This document shows, piece by piece, positions 9,164 to 20,006 of a stretch of DNA of 64,000 nucleotides. The stretch comes from Desmodesmus armatus (taxonomy: Eukaryota; Chlorophyta; Chlorophyceae; Sphaeropleales; Scenedesmaceae). Both the position numbers and the translations under genes were made by a program. Location: assembly GCA_007449985.2 (NCBI GenBank), contig VIIQ02000107.1, positions 1-64,000 of the forward strand, read 5' to 3'. Under the pieces are notes generated by a model, which was not told the DNA's origin, did no database searches, and worked only from the letters and a program-made list of their open reading frames with translations. Every line of letters starts with the position of its first letter. The first letter of the stretch is position 1.

Positions 9164-11456
9164 ATGGCAGCAGCGTCCTTCTTTGGCCACACCCTGCTAG
9201 GCCTGGGCCCTGGTATAGCCTTCTTCGCGGTCATCATCGCACCAAAATCGTTCGTAGTGCTGCTCAGCCTCTTCAGTGCCTTTTGTGGCTCGTTGTCATG
9301 CTGCTGACATCAGCAGTCCTGCGCGGATTCGTCCCCATCGCCTCAGCACAGCCAGCATATGCAGGAACTCTCCTAGCAGCAGTAACCATCGAGGAGTTCG
9401 CGAGATACGGAGTCTGGCACCTCCACAAACGTACAGTAGCAGTGCTGCACCGCATGTCCCAGTCCTCGGGTCACACTTTCACTCCTGTGGACGAGCTCTA
9501 CTTGGCAGTTGGGTGGGGCTACGGGCAGGCAGCAGTGCATGTGCTGATCATGTTTGCCAGTTTGCTGCCGTTGACAGCCGGCCATGGGACCCTGTACACC
9601 ACAGCATGCCCCCAGGTGATGTTGTTTGTCTGTCTGGACCAGCTGTTTGCTGTGTTTTGATTTGGACGAGGGCAGCTTGGCTCGTCAGCGTTGAGAGAGA
9701 AGGCAGGGCTTGTGGGCTGATCCACACTGTAGCGCTGTCATCTGTTGGGCAGCAACGGCAGTGGTAACCGCAGTGACAGCAGTGTTAGAGTGCCTCCTTG
9801 CCAGTTGAGCTCAAAACCACACAGCATCCAAGCATTCCATGTGTATCAGGTGCTCATGTGTTGTGCTTATGTGCCCTGCAGATTGGGGTGTGCCCCCCCC
9901 CCCCGGGTCCTGGATGCCTCTAGTAGTTTGCGTAGCATCTGACCCGTGCATTAGATGCAGCATGTGTATCAGATAGTGCTGTCTGTGTGTGCCCTGCAGA
10001 TGAGTGTGTTCCTGGTGTCTGCGCTCAACAGCCTAGGCATGGGTGCAACCCTCGTGGCACTGAGTGTGGTGGCGCTGGATGCCTGGAGCAGAGGGGGGCT
10101 GCTGGGCAGGCCTACGCACCTCTCGTGCATGCAGGGGCAGCACTGCTGGTGAGACGGGGGGGGGGGGCATGTTGGGTTGGGGAGATGGGGAGAAGGGGCT
10201 GGTGGGTGAGGGAAGCAGAGGGGGGGGGGGCAAGACATCTGCACCTCTCGTGCATGCAGGGGCAGCACTGCTGGTGAGACGAGGGGGGGGGGGGGGGGAA
10301 GGGGAAGCAGGTTGGGGAGATGAGAAGAAAGGAGAGGGTGGGTGAGGGAGGGGTGGAAAAGGCAACGCTTACGCACCTCTTGTGCATGCAGGGGCAGCAC
10401 TGCTGGTGAGACGAGGGGGGGGGGGGATGGACTGGGAAAGGAACGGGCCAGCTTAGGTTGGGGATATGGGATGGAGGGAGATGGTGGGTGAGGGAGGGAG
10501 GGAGGCAAGACATCTGCACCACTTGTGCATGCAGGGCTGCCCTGCTGCTGAGAGTCGACAGAGGGTTGCAGGGGGGGGGGGGAGGGGGGGGGGGGGAGGG
10601 GGGGGGGGAGTGGGTGGCGCGGGAAGGAAAGGGGGAGGGGGAAAGGCAGGGGACTGTTGTGAAAAAGAGGAGGGATGCAAGGCACCAGCACCTCTTGCGC
10701 AGGCAAGGGCAGCACTGCTGGTGGTGGGGGAGGCTGGACGGAGGGGAAGGGGGGTAATCGGATCTGCAGCATGCTGTGGCGCTGTGGCTGGGTGAGAGTG
10801 ACTGAAGGCGTGAAAGGCAGGGCAAAGTGGTTCAGCCGGCTCAACCCTGGTAGGCAATGCCATTGATTGTGGCGACTGAGTCTACGTGCCTCCCCCGATA
10901 TCAACAGCTTGTGTGCTTGGCTGTGAATATTGCGCCAGGCCGTGCGGCATCAACAGGGGCAAGGCAAATGCTAGCAGTCAACCAGCAGGGTGTACACGCT
11001 GTGTAGCTGGAGTCGTAACACGCACGCTGAACTGCTGTTAGTGACACTGGTGTGCCGTGCTGTGTGCTGCTGTGCTGTGCTGTGTCTGCCCCACCTACCT
11101 TCATGCAGACGCTGGGCAGCATGCAACAAGGCGGGTGCATGGCAGCAGTGCCAGCGCAGCTTGCGTTGGGTCTGGTCAACACATGTTACGCAGCAACAAT
11201 AGCATGGCGCCTCGGCAGCAGGAGCAGCAGCAACAGCATAGGCACGCATGCTGGCCTTGCCAGCGGCTGGGATGTGGGGTTAGGCAGGGTGGGGGCTGGG
11301 GGTCCGACTGCAGCATGGGAACAAGTTCCAGGCAGCAGCAGCGGCAGGCAGGAGGCAGTGGGGATGGGGGCAGCGAGGGCGGCAGAAGCAGTAGCACCGG
11401 GTCTCCGCCGCCTCCTGCAGCAAGGCTTCCCGGGGTGGTTGACACAGCAGTGCTGA
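9164..11456 (+). CDS. APH1: Aph-1-like gamma-secretase subunit (apparent frameshift)
   Basis: Aph-1 is the multi-pass scaffold of gamma-secretase, the intramembrane aspartyl protease complex with presenilin, nicastrin and Pen-2. Four exons: 9164-9615, 10000-10148, 10989-11049, 11109-11456; phases agree. Exon 1 opens with MAAASFFGHTLLGLGP, the typical Aph-1 start, then hydrophobic segments. Further matches are TIEEFARYGVWHLHKR (family QEVFRF region) and YLAVGWGYGQAAVHVL. Exon 2 gives MSVFLVSALNSLGMGATL. Exon 3 has NTHAELLLVTL, placing a His where the family has its TM6 His. Exon 4 gives AVPAQLALGLVNTCYAATI and a Gly/Ala-rich tail. In exon 1 the frame breaks at TTTT (9281-9284): one extra T would restore AFLWLVVMLL, matching the family's AFFWLV. 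This is either a sequence error or a lesion. A TGTAA signal lies 94 nt after the stop. The exon 2 end is the least certain boundary. Confidence 0.82.
10117..10725 (+). repeat. Five degenerating copies of an exon-end/donor segment
   Basis: The segment around GCATGCAGGGGCAGCACTGC, followed by TGGTGAGACG, occurs at about 10129, 10251 and 10385 almost unchanged. Degraded copies lie near 10528 and 10699. Period is roughly 120-170 nt with G-runs between. The first copy contains the donor I use for Aph-1 exon 2; the others lie in the following intron and present decoy donors. Confidence 0.75.
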
Positions 11457-11549
11457 GTCCCAGAGTCCCTGCAGCTGGTGTCCTACGCAGTAGAGCAGGC
11501 CAGCAGGGCCCAAGTGTATCTTAGAGTATCACTATGTTTATTATACGCA

Positions 11550-11554
11550 TGTAA
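11550..11554 (+). terminator. TGTAA polyadenylation signal of the Aph-1-like gene
   Basis: TGTAA lies 94 nt after the stop at 11456. This pentamer is the usual chlorophyte poly(A) signal. Confidence 0.5.
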
Positions 11555-11710
11555 AGTGATCGTCGGGTTGTGGAAATCTGTGCCATGGATACTGATGGTA
11601 CTGCCATGTACAAGGAACAGTGCACAACATGAGGGCGTAATTGATGCCTCGCGACGTTGTTTACTACCTATCTACCTGTTCATGCTGTCACCGCGCCCGC
11701 CAAGGCAGCC

Positions 11711-13237
11711 ATGGGGACACAGCAGCAGCAGCGTTCCACTGATCAAGCATTCGTCACTGCAGCATCGTCGGTGTACGCCACTGAGGTCCGCAAAGCTATA
11801 AACAATCAGCAGGATCAGCTGAACCAGCTAGAGGCAGCCCATGAGCAGTTGCAGCAGACCCTTACCAGCCTGGAGCAGCTGCCCACCAAGCTCCGGCATG
11901 AAATCATGGTGCCTATGGGCAAGCATGCCTTCTTCCCCGGCCACCTTACCCGCACGAATGAAATCACCGTGCACCTAGCAGATCAATACCACGTGGAGGT
12001 GACAGCAGGGCATGCAAGGGGTATCCTGGAGCGCAAGCAGGCAGCAGTAGCAGATGGCATCAGCAAAGCTCAGCAGCAGCTCAAGGCACTGCAAGCACGC
12101 CTTGAGCTTTCTGCAGGTGCCGTCAGCGGTGCAGATGAGGATCCAGAAGCCCGCGAAATCCGCAGCTCCCTAGCAGAGAGCGATGCGCTGCTGGCGTCAG
12201 CACGCAAGGCCAAAGAAGCAGCAGCAGCAGCAGGGGTGCAACAGCCTGCGCAGCAAGCTGAGCGCGTCACAACAGCATCTGGCTACAGCTACACCCGCCC
12301 GCAGGGCCCCAGCACAGCGCAGCGGTCAGCACATGACCATGCAGAGGACATAGCCCTGCAGGAAAAGCTCCAGTACCTGCTGCTGCGGGAACAGCAGCAG
12401 GAGCTGCAGGACGTCCTGCATGACACCCCAGCACAGCAGCAGGCAGAGATCGACGCAGGAATGGACACCATTCAGGAAGGCGAAGAGGATAGCGAGGACA
12501 GCGAGCCTGAGGACCAGTCTATTGGTTCACCTGGTGGCAGCAACAGCAGCAGCAGCGGCCAGCACGGACTCACTGGGGGTTTGGGCGCTGCTGCTGCGCT
12601 TACCGCAGCTGACCGGCTGAGTGCCGTGCATCACCTGCAGCAGCTGGAGGCACAGTCTGACAGTGATGACGATGAACAGCCGCAGCAGCAGCAGCACCAA
12701 CAACAGCAGGTGCTGCAGGCCCAGCAGCACTCACCTTCACAGCCGCCAGCGCAGCAGCAGCAGCCGCAGCCCCAGCAACGGCTACAGCAGCAGCAGCCAG
12801 TAAAGCCACTCAAGTCAGCACTGAAGAAGGGCTTCTTTGGTCCATCAGGGCCAGCTGGCAGCAGCAGCAGCGGCAGCAGCAGCAGGGGTGCACAGGCGGC
12901 TGGCAGCACCAGCAGCAGCAGAAGTGCGCAGGCGGCTGGCAGCAGTGCGCCCCCCGCGCTGCCCTCCAAGCCACGGCCTGCTGCCTTCACAGGCACTATC
13001 GTGGAGCGACCCACGCCTACAGCATCAGCACCTGTTGAGGCTGCAGGCCCCTCAGCAGCAGCAGCAGCAGCAGCAGTAGCAGCAGCACCTGTGCATGATG
13101 TTGGTAGCGTTGTGGACAGGCCTGCGAAGGCGGCTGCTGCTGCTGCTGCTGCTGCTGCTGCGCCTGGCAGCAGCGGCAGCAAGCCCATGAGCAAGTTCAA
13201 GATGCGCAGGCTGGGGCTTGACCCCGATGCAGAGTAG
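11711..13237 (+). CDS. URI1-like unconventional prefoldin
   Basis: Intronless frame of 508 residues from the ATG in GCCATGG context at 11711. Residues about 15-130 form a prefoldin-alpha-like coiled coil. It includes LPTKLRHEIMVPMGKHAFF, then PGHLTRTNEITVHLADQYHV, which matches the URI/prefoldin beta-hairpin core (VP.G..AF.PG.L..TNE..V.LG). The middle is acidic (GEEDSEDSEPEDQS), then Gln- and Ser-rich. The C-terminus has AFTGTIVERPTP and ends SKPMSKFKMRRLGLD, resembling the short basic C-terminal motif of URI proteins. URI binds RPB5 and works in R2TP/prefoldin-like assembly of RNA polymerases in the cytoplasm. Poly-Ala blocks come from CAG/CTG repeats (around 13052-13090 and 13133-13162). 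A longer in-frame start upstream is possible but lacks a good context. Confidence 0.75.
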   Translation: MGTQQQQRSTDQAFVTAASSVYATEVRKAINNQQDQLNQLEAAHEQLQQTLTSLEQLPTKLRHEIMVPMGKHAFFPGHLTRTNEITVHLADQYHVEVTAGHARGILERKQAAVADGISKAQQQLKALQARLELSAGAVSGADEDPEAREIRSSLAESDALLASARKAKEAAAAAGVQQPAQQAERVTTASGYSYTRPQGPSTAQRSAHDHAEDIALQEKLQYLLLREQQQELQDVLHDTPAQQQAEIDAGMDTIQEGEEDSEDSEPEDQSIGSPGGSNSSSSGQHGLTGGLGAAAALTAADRLSAVHHLQQLEAQSDSDDDEQPQQQQHQQQQVLQAQQHSPSQPPAQQQQPQPQQRLQQQQPVKPLKSALKKGFFGPSGPAGSSSSGSSSRGAQAAGSTSSSRSAQAAGSSAPPALPSKPRPAAFTGTIVERPTPTASAPVEAAGPSAAAAAAAVAAAPVHDVGSVVDRPAKAAAAAAAAAAAPGSSGSKPMSKFKMRRLGLDPDAE

Positions 13238-14571
13238 CATCAGCATATCACTGATGCTGCCACAAGTTGTCACGATTGCTTGTGTTGTGAGGCATCAGTT
13301 TGTTGTGAGGGATTGGTATGGCACGGAGCTTCGACCAGTGTTGCATATCGGCATAAAGCAGAGAAGGTGTACAGTGCCTCCCTGCTGGCAGTAGCCATTC
13401 AGCAGCAGCAGCAGCAGCAGCTGTCAGATCAAGCTGCAATGGCTGTTGTGGTTGTGAGCAGGAGGCTGGGCAACGCTGCAAAGATGCGTTGCCATGTGCG
13501 TTGTGCACAGCATGTCTGATCATCTGCAAGTATGGCTGCAGTGTGCAGCAGGCGGCATCGTTCGTCATGCTGCCAGGTATTTGCGAGTGCTGCAGAAAAG
13601 CCACCAGCCAGGCCACTGCAGCAGCCGCAAGAGCAGGAGTGTTTGTCCTGGTCGTGCAAGGGGCATATGCATCAGCAGCTGTGGTGTAGACTTTGAGTAG
13701 TGCTGTACCGTACAGCAGTGGTCGGCGACCAAGCTGCTGCTGTTGCTGCTTAGCTGTAGAACATGCATTGTTGCTGCCTGCAGGTGTAGTGCCAATGACA
13801 TGAACATACACCATATTGTGTGTGGTTTTGTGTGTGTTTCAAACACAATGTGCCGGATTAGGGGCTTGTTGAGAGCAGGCTCTTGTGGCACGAATGTTGG
13901 GATCAGCGTTGCTACTTTCCTCCATGCATGGTCACGGGTTGGCACCATGCTGGGAAAAGACAAGTGCTGTTGTTCAAATGCTGCGTATCAAAACCTGTTT
14001 TCAGGCCTTTCATCTTACTGTTGACAGCTCATTGCGGCAGTACATTGACCAGCTAATGACCAGCAAGACCCTGCCCCTGGGTTTCAGGGCCAGCCGTTTC
14101 GTGGCAATCTCCGAACGGGCCCTACATTCCCATCACTACTGACTTTTACGATCGTCTTATGATTATACAATTACCTGATTTATCACGCATTGCGTCGCAA
14201 GGGGTGCAAACGACAGTTTGTCTGGCCAGCCCTCATGTATAGGCACCGCAACTCAGGTTGCGCTAGATAATTATGACTTGACATTTTCTTAATCTGCTGA
14301 AGAGACCAGGCAACCATGGGCCACCTCATGTGCAGTTTGGCGCGCTATAGGGTGAGTGCGCTACTGTGGGCGACATGAGCTGCATGCATTAGCATTTCCA
14401 TGCATCACACATGTATATATCGAATATCCGCATGCCAGTTGCACGCGTCTGTTGTGCTCAACCGACAAAAGGTACACAGTCAGCTGTCCATCCAAAGCCC
14501 CGCCGCCTGAAATCACAATCCTGTGGAAAATTAGGACCTGGCAGTTCTTGACATGTCTCATGTTTTTCCAG
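13238..14571. other. Intergenic; no confident gene
   Basis: Contains the URI gene's 3' flank and probably unresolved 5' exons of the coiled-coil gene that follows. An orphan plus-strand frame ending at 14142 (DSSLRQYIDQLMTSKTLP, then FRASRFVAISERAL) reads like a protein fragment, but I could not place it in a family or join it to a neighbour. Confidence 0.4.
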
Positions 14572-16476
14572 GCCATGAAAGCAAAGCTACAGGCAGCTGA
14601 GGTTGGACACCAGCTGGAAGCCAAGCGCACTGCCATCCACCACAAGCACCTTGCAGAAGTAGCCCAGCTGTCAGCACAGCAGGTCCATGCTGCACAGCTT
14701 CAGCTGTTCAACACCCTGTCACAGCTGCTGGCAGCTGACCACGAAAAGGAAGACCTGGCAGAGCAGCTTGCCTGCATGACAGCTTGCAGGGACGAACTCG
14801 CCTCCAACTGCGCTGCCCTTACTGAGCACGTCGCAACACTCACTGCTGAGGTCAAGTCACACCAGCAGGCAGCACAGCAAGCCGCACAGCAGGCAGCAGC
14901 TGCACAGCACGCCCAGTACAAGGCGCAGGGCCGCCTTGCAGATGTGGAGACCACAGCATGGGTGGCACTTGAGGGTAGGGCAGCCCTGAAGCAGCAGCTG
15001 GAGGACCTCAGCTGTGAGATGGCTCAGCTGCTGCAGCAGGACAAGCAGCACAACCTGGAGCATGCCCTGTACCTCGACGCACTGATGGACGAGAAGCTGT
15101 CTGATGAGGAGGCCCACCAGCACGCCATGCAGGTGAGGGGTAAAAAATTGGACCCATTCCCTCTACCAGTTTTACCTTATGTTGTAGTGATCCATGGTGT
15201 GTGTCTCAAGATGGGTAGATCACGCCGTCCTACAAAGGGCATGAAGCCAATGGGAGGCAGTTCTATGGCGTCACTGGTTTTGACAGGGCCCTGAAGAAAT
15301 TAACTATACACTGTGCATGGCATGCAGGAGCTGCAGGAGCGCCTGCGCACGGCACTGGGGGAGCTGGGGTCAGCACAGGGGGCGACTGCGGCTCTGCGCG
15401 TCACACACAACTCCCAACTGGCCGCACTTGAGGCAGGTTTTGCAGCAATGCTGGCAGCAGCTAAGGCAGACAAGCAGCAGGCCCAGGAAGCCCAGCAGGA
15501 GTTGGAGCAGCAGCTGGCTGAGGCATGTGCTGCAGCCAAGGCAGCTAGGGAGGAGGCTGCAGTCCTGCAGGCCATGTCAGCAGCACAGTCTGCCAGCCTG
15601 GCAGCCCTAGAAATGGAGAGGTTTGAGCTGCAGGCTGCAGCAGCAGCTGCTACTGCTGAGGTTTCCCGCCTGCGCCAGCACAGCATGCAGTCTATTGCAG
15701 CTGCAGGACAGGGGGCTGCAGCTAACCCTGATGAGTCATCGCCACCAGCAGCGCAGAATGTAGCACCTGCCAAGCCCCATGCTGCACTGCCAGTCAAGCC
15801 CCTTAGCCTCTCCAGGCCCAAGGATCTGAGCGTTAGCCGCATCCCTTCTGTGTTTGATGCCGTGCCCCTGCCCACCACCCCGGGTGCTACACACAAGCCC
15901 CAACAGGCCCTGCAGGTGCAGAGGTTTGAGCAGCAGCTGGCCGAGGCACGTGCTGCAGCCAAGGTGGCTAGGAAGAAGGCTGCAACCCTGCAAGCCAAGT
16001 CAGCAGGGCAGTTTGCCAGCCTGGCGGCCCTGCAGGAGGCTGCCAAGGCCGCTGCTGAGGCTGCTCGCATGCACCAGCACAGCATGGACTCTATAGAACC
16101 TGCAGGACAGAAGGCCACGAAGCCCCAGGTGGCTGCAGCTGACCCTGATGAGTCATCACCACCAGCAACACCACCTGCCAAGTCCCAGGCTATACTGCAG
16201 CTGCTTTTCAAGCCTCTCAGGGTCTCCAAGCCGTCTAGGCCATCCACACCTCAGAGCCCCTCCACACCCCAGAGCCCCTCACGCCTCAGTCTCTTCACAC
16301 CCCTGCCAGAAGACAACATGGACAGGCTCTCTAAGCCCAAAGATATGAGGATCAGCCGCATCCCCTCTGTTTTTGATGCTGTGTCCTTGCCCACTACCCC
16401 AGGAGCCACAGCGCGCCCAGCAGCACACCCCATCAATGACAGGTTGAGTGACGCATCGACATTGAGCTCATTCTAA
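14572..16476 (+). CDS. Coiled-coil protein with repeated SRIPSVFDAV motif (5' partial)
   Basis: Two exons, 14572-15132 and 15328-16476, joined in phase 0 (CAG|GTGAGG...ATGCAG|GAG). An acceptor (TTTTTCCAG) at 14571 shows that upstream exons exist. They are not resolved, so the start is not the ATG at 14575. The protein is Gln/Ala/Glu-rich heptad-like coiled coil through most of its length (HQLEAKRTAIHHKHLAEVAQ and onwards). The second exon holds two homologous blocks: coiled coil (ELEQQLAEACAAAKAA / FEQQLAEARAAAKVA), then PDESSPPA, then a Pro-rich linker, then SRIPSVFDAV[PS]LPTTPGAT. The repeats are about 180 codons apart, indicating internal duplication. The stop follows LSDASTLSSF. No enzymatic domain is visible; a structural, cytoskeletal or ciliary role is possible but unproven. 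Confidence 0.65.
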
Positions 16477-17766
16477 GTGCAGACATCCGATGTCCGAGTC
16501 ATACTGCCGGCTGGTGGTGGTACCTGCCTGCAGCTGTGTGTGGGTGAGAGTGAGGGCAAGCAAGTGGAGTGTGATTTTGCCTTGAGTCCAAACCGAACGG
16601 ACAGAATCTTTCTTGGTGATGGGACAGATCTCGAAATGTACGTTTGTGTATGTGTGCTGCCAGTGATGCTGATGTAGTGACTACAAGGCATAGAGCGGCA
16701 GCACTTTGGCTGTGTGACCATGCCTGACCTCAGCGGGAACTTTCAAAGTAGGTAGTAAAAGTTGGAGGGACAGTCTGGCATCCAGACTCTGGACGTGCCA
16801 TGTCAGCAGTTGTGTTGTTAGGGAATGCGTCTCGACATGCTGCACTATGGCTCCTATTGGACAGCTGTTCTGATGTCAACGTGTTCATTCTGTGATCGCA
16901 GCCAGTGCTGCAACTCCAGTGGGGTTGCCTGCACTGCACTGAGTGTGCAGCCCTGTGCTTCTAACTTTGCTTCACTTGTTGTGGTGCAACAATATGATTC
17001 AGTGTGCTGTGACAGCACATGTGCTGGTTGTGACTCATGTATGAGTCCATATGAGTTTGAAGTCCGAGGTGGCTGAGTCAGCTGCTCAGCCAAAAGCTGA
17101 GTCAGCTGCTGAGTCAGCAGTTGAGTCAGCTGTCAAGACAGCATGGTAGTGCAGGAGCTGGCTCCAGCAGTGTTGATACAGTTGCAGTTTAGCACTGGTT
17201 GTGTTTGGCGGGGCTATTTTGAACAGTGGTGCAGCATGAGTGTGCTACAACACACTTGTGATGTTGTGCAGCTCGAAGTACTTTTGTTCCAGCCAACCTC
17301 TCATCGTGCGTGTGAAAGTTGGGTTGTGAGCTGCCTGCACACATGTGTATGTAAAACACTTGGCCGATTGTGTGTGTGATGCATCATGCCACTTTGCAAA
17401 CTCACAGCTCAACGCCTTACCCTGGCAGACTGCTAGTGTAGGGTGTGCACACTGAGTGTGCTACACTGACGAACAGCTGCCTAAACCATTGCCTGCACCT
17501 GAACATCACTGAATCAGCTGAGCAGACGACTTGCCGTAAAGGCGACCTGTGCTGCTGTTGCCACTGAAACGGGTCACCAAAATTGTACATGCTGTGGGCA
17601 TCACGCGCACTGCGCATGGCGGCCATGAGCAGTTTTTTTTTGCAAACAGCATGCAACATCCACAAGTGTGGGCCCGCCTAAAAAGCTGTTACAATCAACA
17701 ACTCAACTGCTTGTACAAGCTCAGACCTCATGCATGCACCCAATGGCATGCTAAAATGGCAGCCTG
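16477..17766. other. Intergenic; only short repeats
   Basis: No frame with recognisable protein features. It holds the TGAGTCA cluster described separately, and the region downstream of the minus-strand LRR gene. No copy of the C-terminal EPVWRQ exon found next to the related genes is visible here. Confidence 0.45.
17074..17130. repeat. Four TGAGTCAGC repeats
   Basis: TGAGTCA starts at 17074, 17098, 17110 and 17122, each followed by GC. The last three are exactly 12 nt apart. The core TGA(G/C)TCA is palindromic and resembles a bZIP (AP-1/GCN4) half-site pair. It could be a regulatory cluster or a small tandem repeat. Confidence 0.6.
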
Positions 17767-19133
17767 TCACAAAGTGAGGTATCTCACTACTGGTAGGACC
17801 TTTGCATCCGATAGGATGCAATGCATTGCTGCTAGCGCAATCCACCATCCAGACACGTAAGCTGTCGCAGCAGCTACCTCCAAGCCCTCTGCTCGGTCCA
17901 GGGAGTAAAGCAGCAGTGTGCGCAGGCTGCTCAAGCCTGACAGAGGGGACAGCAGCCCTGAGTTGTACTGCAGGCAGCGCATGTCCAGGCACCGCAGACC
18001 AGGGCAGCAGCTGACAAGGCTGCTGCCTGGAGGTGCTACCGCATAGCGTGGGGGCTGCATGACACTGTCCATCAGTAGTGACGTCAGGTGTGGCAGCTGC
18101 CTCCCGATGGGGAACATATGCTGCCATACATCTGCGGGCAGGGTACTGTCACAGATATTGAGGTACTGCAGCTTGCTGCTTGCTGTCAGGGCTGAGTAGG
18201 CTGCTGCAGGCGTGTTTTCCCTCTGCAAGCGGTGAAAGCTGTTTGGCAGGTCCAGGTGTGTCAGCTGTGTGAGGTGCTGCAGGTGGGATAGCAGCCCTGC
18301 AACCCATGCGGATTGTGCAGCATCCTCACTGGAAGGATCATCACTGAAATCATCAGGCATTCTGAGCGCCAGGTGCTGCAGTTGTCTCTTGCCAGCCAGA
18401 GCGGTAGGCTCAAGCGCCTCGGCCTTCAGCTCTAGGTGGGTCAGCTGGCACATCTGCGACAGCATGCTGGCTGTGACACTGTGGGGCTCCCAGCAACTGA
18501 CCTTCAAAGCAAGCAGCCGGGTCAAGCCCTGCAGGGGCTGCAGAGCAGGCAGGGTCTCATCCGCACCCTGGAAGCTCCCAGCAACATCAAGCTCGAGGCA
18601 TGTGAGGTGCTGTAGCTGCGCTAACACAGCAGTTGGGAAAGAGAACACCCCTCGCTCCTCTCCTTCGGGACGCCAGTGACAGCTGATAGCGAGCTCTTCC
18701 AGGCCAGACAGCAGCGGCAGTAGTTTCCATGCTGCTGCCAGCCCCTCCTCCCCATCAAGCAGCAGGCCGTTTTGCAGCCGCAGCTGCTTGAGGGGCAGCC
18801 CAGGCCTCAGCACACCCTGGAAGCCACCACCTGGCTGCAGCTGCAGGCGTATCTTGTCAACTTGCAGGCTTGTCAGCTGCATATCTACGGGAAGCTGACG
18901 CAGGGTGAATTCACAGTACGGAGTAAATAAATAATACTAACACAGTCCAACTGCTGCTGCTGCTTCAGCTCCACGGTGATGCTGCTGAGCGCCACCACAG
19001 CTGCGTGATGGAGCTTGCTGTGTGCCCTGGCGGCGCTGAACAGGCTGACAGGATCATCTGCTAAGCACCGCAGCACTGACAGCAGGCATGGGTCTGGAAG
19101 GTCCACCAGAGCAATTGGGGCGTTGTTCTCCAT
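17767..19133 (-). pseudogene. F-box/LRR family member A, degraded
   Basis: The start ATG at 19133 directly follows an acceptor (CATCGCAG|G). The N-terminus is the family F-box (LVDLPDPCLLSVLRCLADDP, then SLFSAARAHSKL). After KQQQQLDC the family's linker (LLPYLGKHGQH...) is missing, replaced by AT-rich sequence. The LRR part resumes in another frame from about 18920 (LPVDMQLTSLQVDKI, then GVLRPGLPLKQLRL). A 47-nt intron (GTTAGT...GTCAG, about 18915-18961) could rejoin the frames but would still lack the linker. The LRRs run to 17767 with the family pattern (LQHLTQLTHLDL, GRQLPHLTSLLM, SSLVSCCPGLRCLDM). The usual C-terminal EPVWRQ exon is not found downstream, so the 3' end looks truncated. F-box proteins of this kind recruit targets to SCF ubiquitin ligases. 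Confidence 0.6.
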
Positions 19134-20006
19134 CCTGCGATGGGGGGAAGCAAGCGATATCATGTTGATCATCTTGTGAGATACAAGGACCTCACCAAGA
19201 AAGGCTCCTAATTAGATGTGCTTACCTAAGTCCCTTCATCAGCAACCCAAACTCCATGGCGCTGCACTTCTCACAGCGGGAACTGGCGCGTTGTACATAG
19301 GACTTTACAGGAGAAGCCAAGCATTGTCATTTTCCATCTTCGCTGCATCCCGACTGACGTAGCAGCGCGTCAGGGTGGCGTGACGGCAGACCTCGGACGC
19401 ATTGTCATGCAACCGGATCATATTGGTGTGAGTGTTCGAGTCCTTTTACCCCCAAAAGTCAGCGCGTTTGATGTTCTCTGATGATCGATGATGTCTGGGA
19501 AATGAGGCCACAGCATCCCGGCAGGACCCTGCATTGGCATGTGGTTTTGTTGCAATTAGAGCCTATCAAAGTGCTTCTGGCAGGACAGACACCTTATTCA
19601 GTTACTACACTTTGGTAATTTGAATGATGTGGATCTTGGGCCTGGACGCTGTCTGCAGCGCAGCTCAGGTTGTTTGCTGCAATGCACGTAGGCACACCCC
19701 AGGTGCACCTGCCAGACACACATGCACCTCAGCGCCACCAAGCACTGCATGTTGCATCTCTTCAGTTGCTTAGCATTCAACATTGTGCACGCCTGCAGCA
19801 CCAGCCATCACGAAGCGCCTTGCCCACAACTGTTGCACGCTGCACAGGGCCACCCACATGGCAGTCCTTCCTGCCATGCACACGTTGCTGGGCGACATGC
19901 CCCGCTCATGTCTTCAGCGCATGCAGCCACCAATGACGCACCACCATGTGATATCACACTGTGCACCCTCGAACAGACAGAAACCAACAGAACTCAAACG
20001 CAAGCA
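19134..20006. other. Intergenic between LRR gene A and beta-mannosidase
   Basis: Contains the 5' flank (probable 5'-UTR intron) of LRR gene A and the 3' flank of beta-mannosidase. No open frame with recognisable features. Confidence 0.45.

Noticed and set aside
10117..10725. CRISPR-like array in the Aph-1 intron
   Set aside because: Repeats degrade progressively, spacing is irregular and spacers are G-runs; it is a eukaryotic intronic minisatellite.
9969..10904. Long minus-strand Pro/Ser-rich frame (about 311 codons)
   Set aside because: It is the complement of G-runs and the repeated donor segment in an Aph-1 intron; its composition is explained by poly-C.
12631..13200. Minus-strand Ala/Cys/Gly-rich frame
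   Set aside because: Antisense shadow of the CAG-rich end of the URI-like gene.
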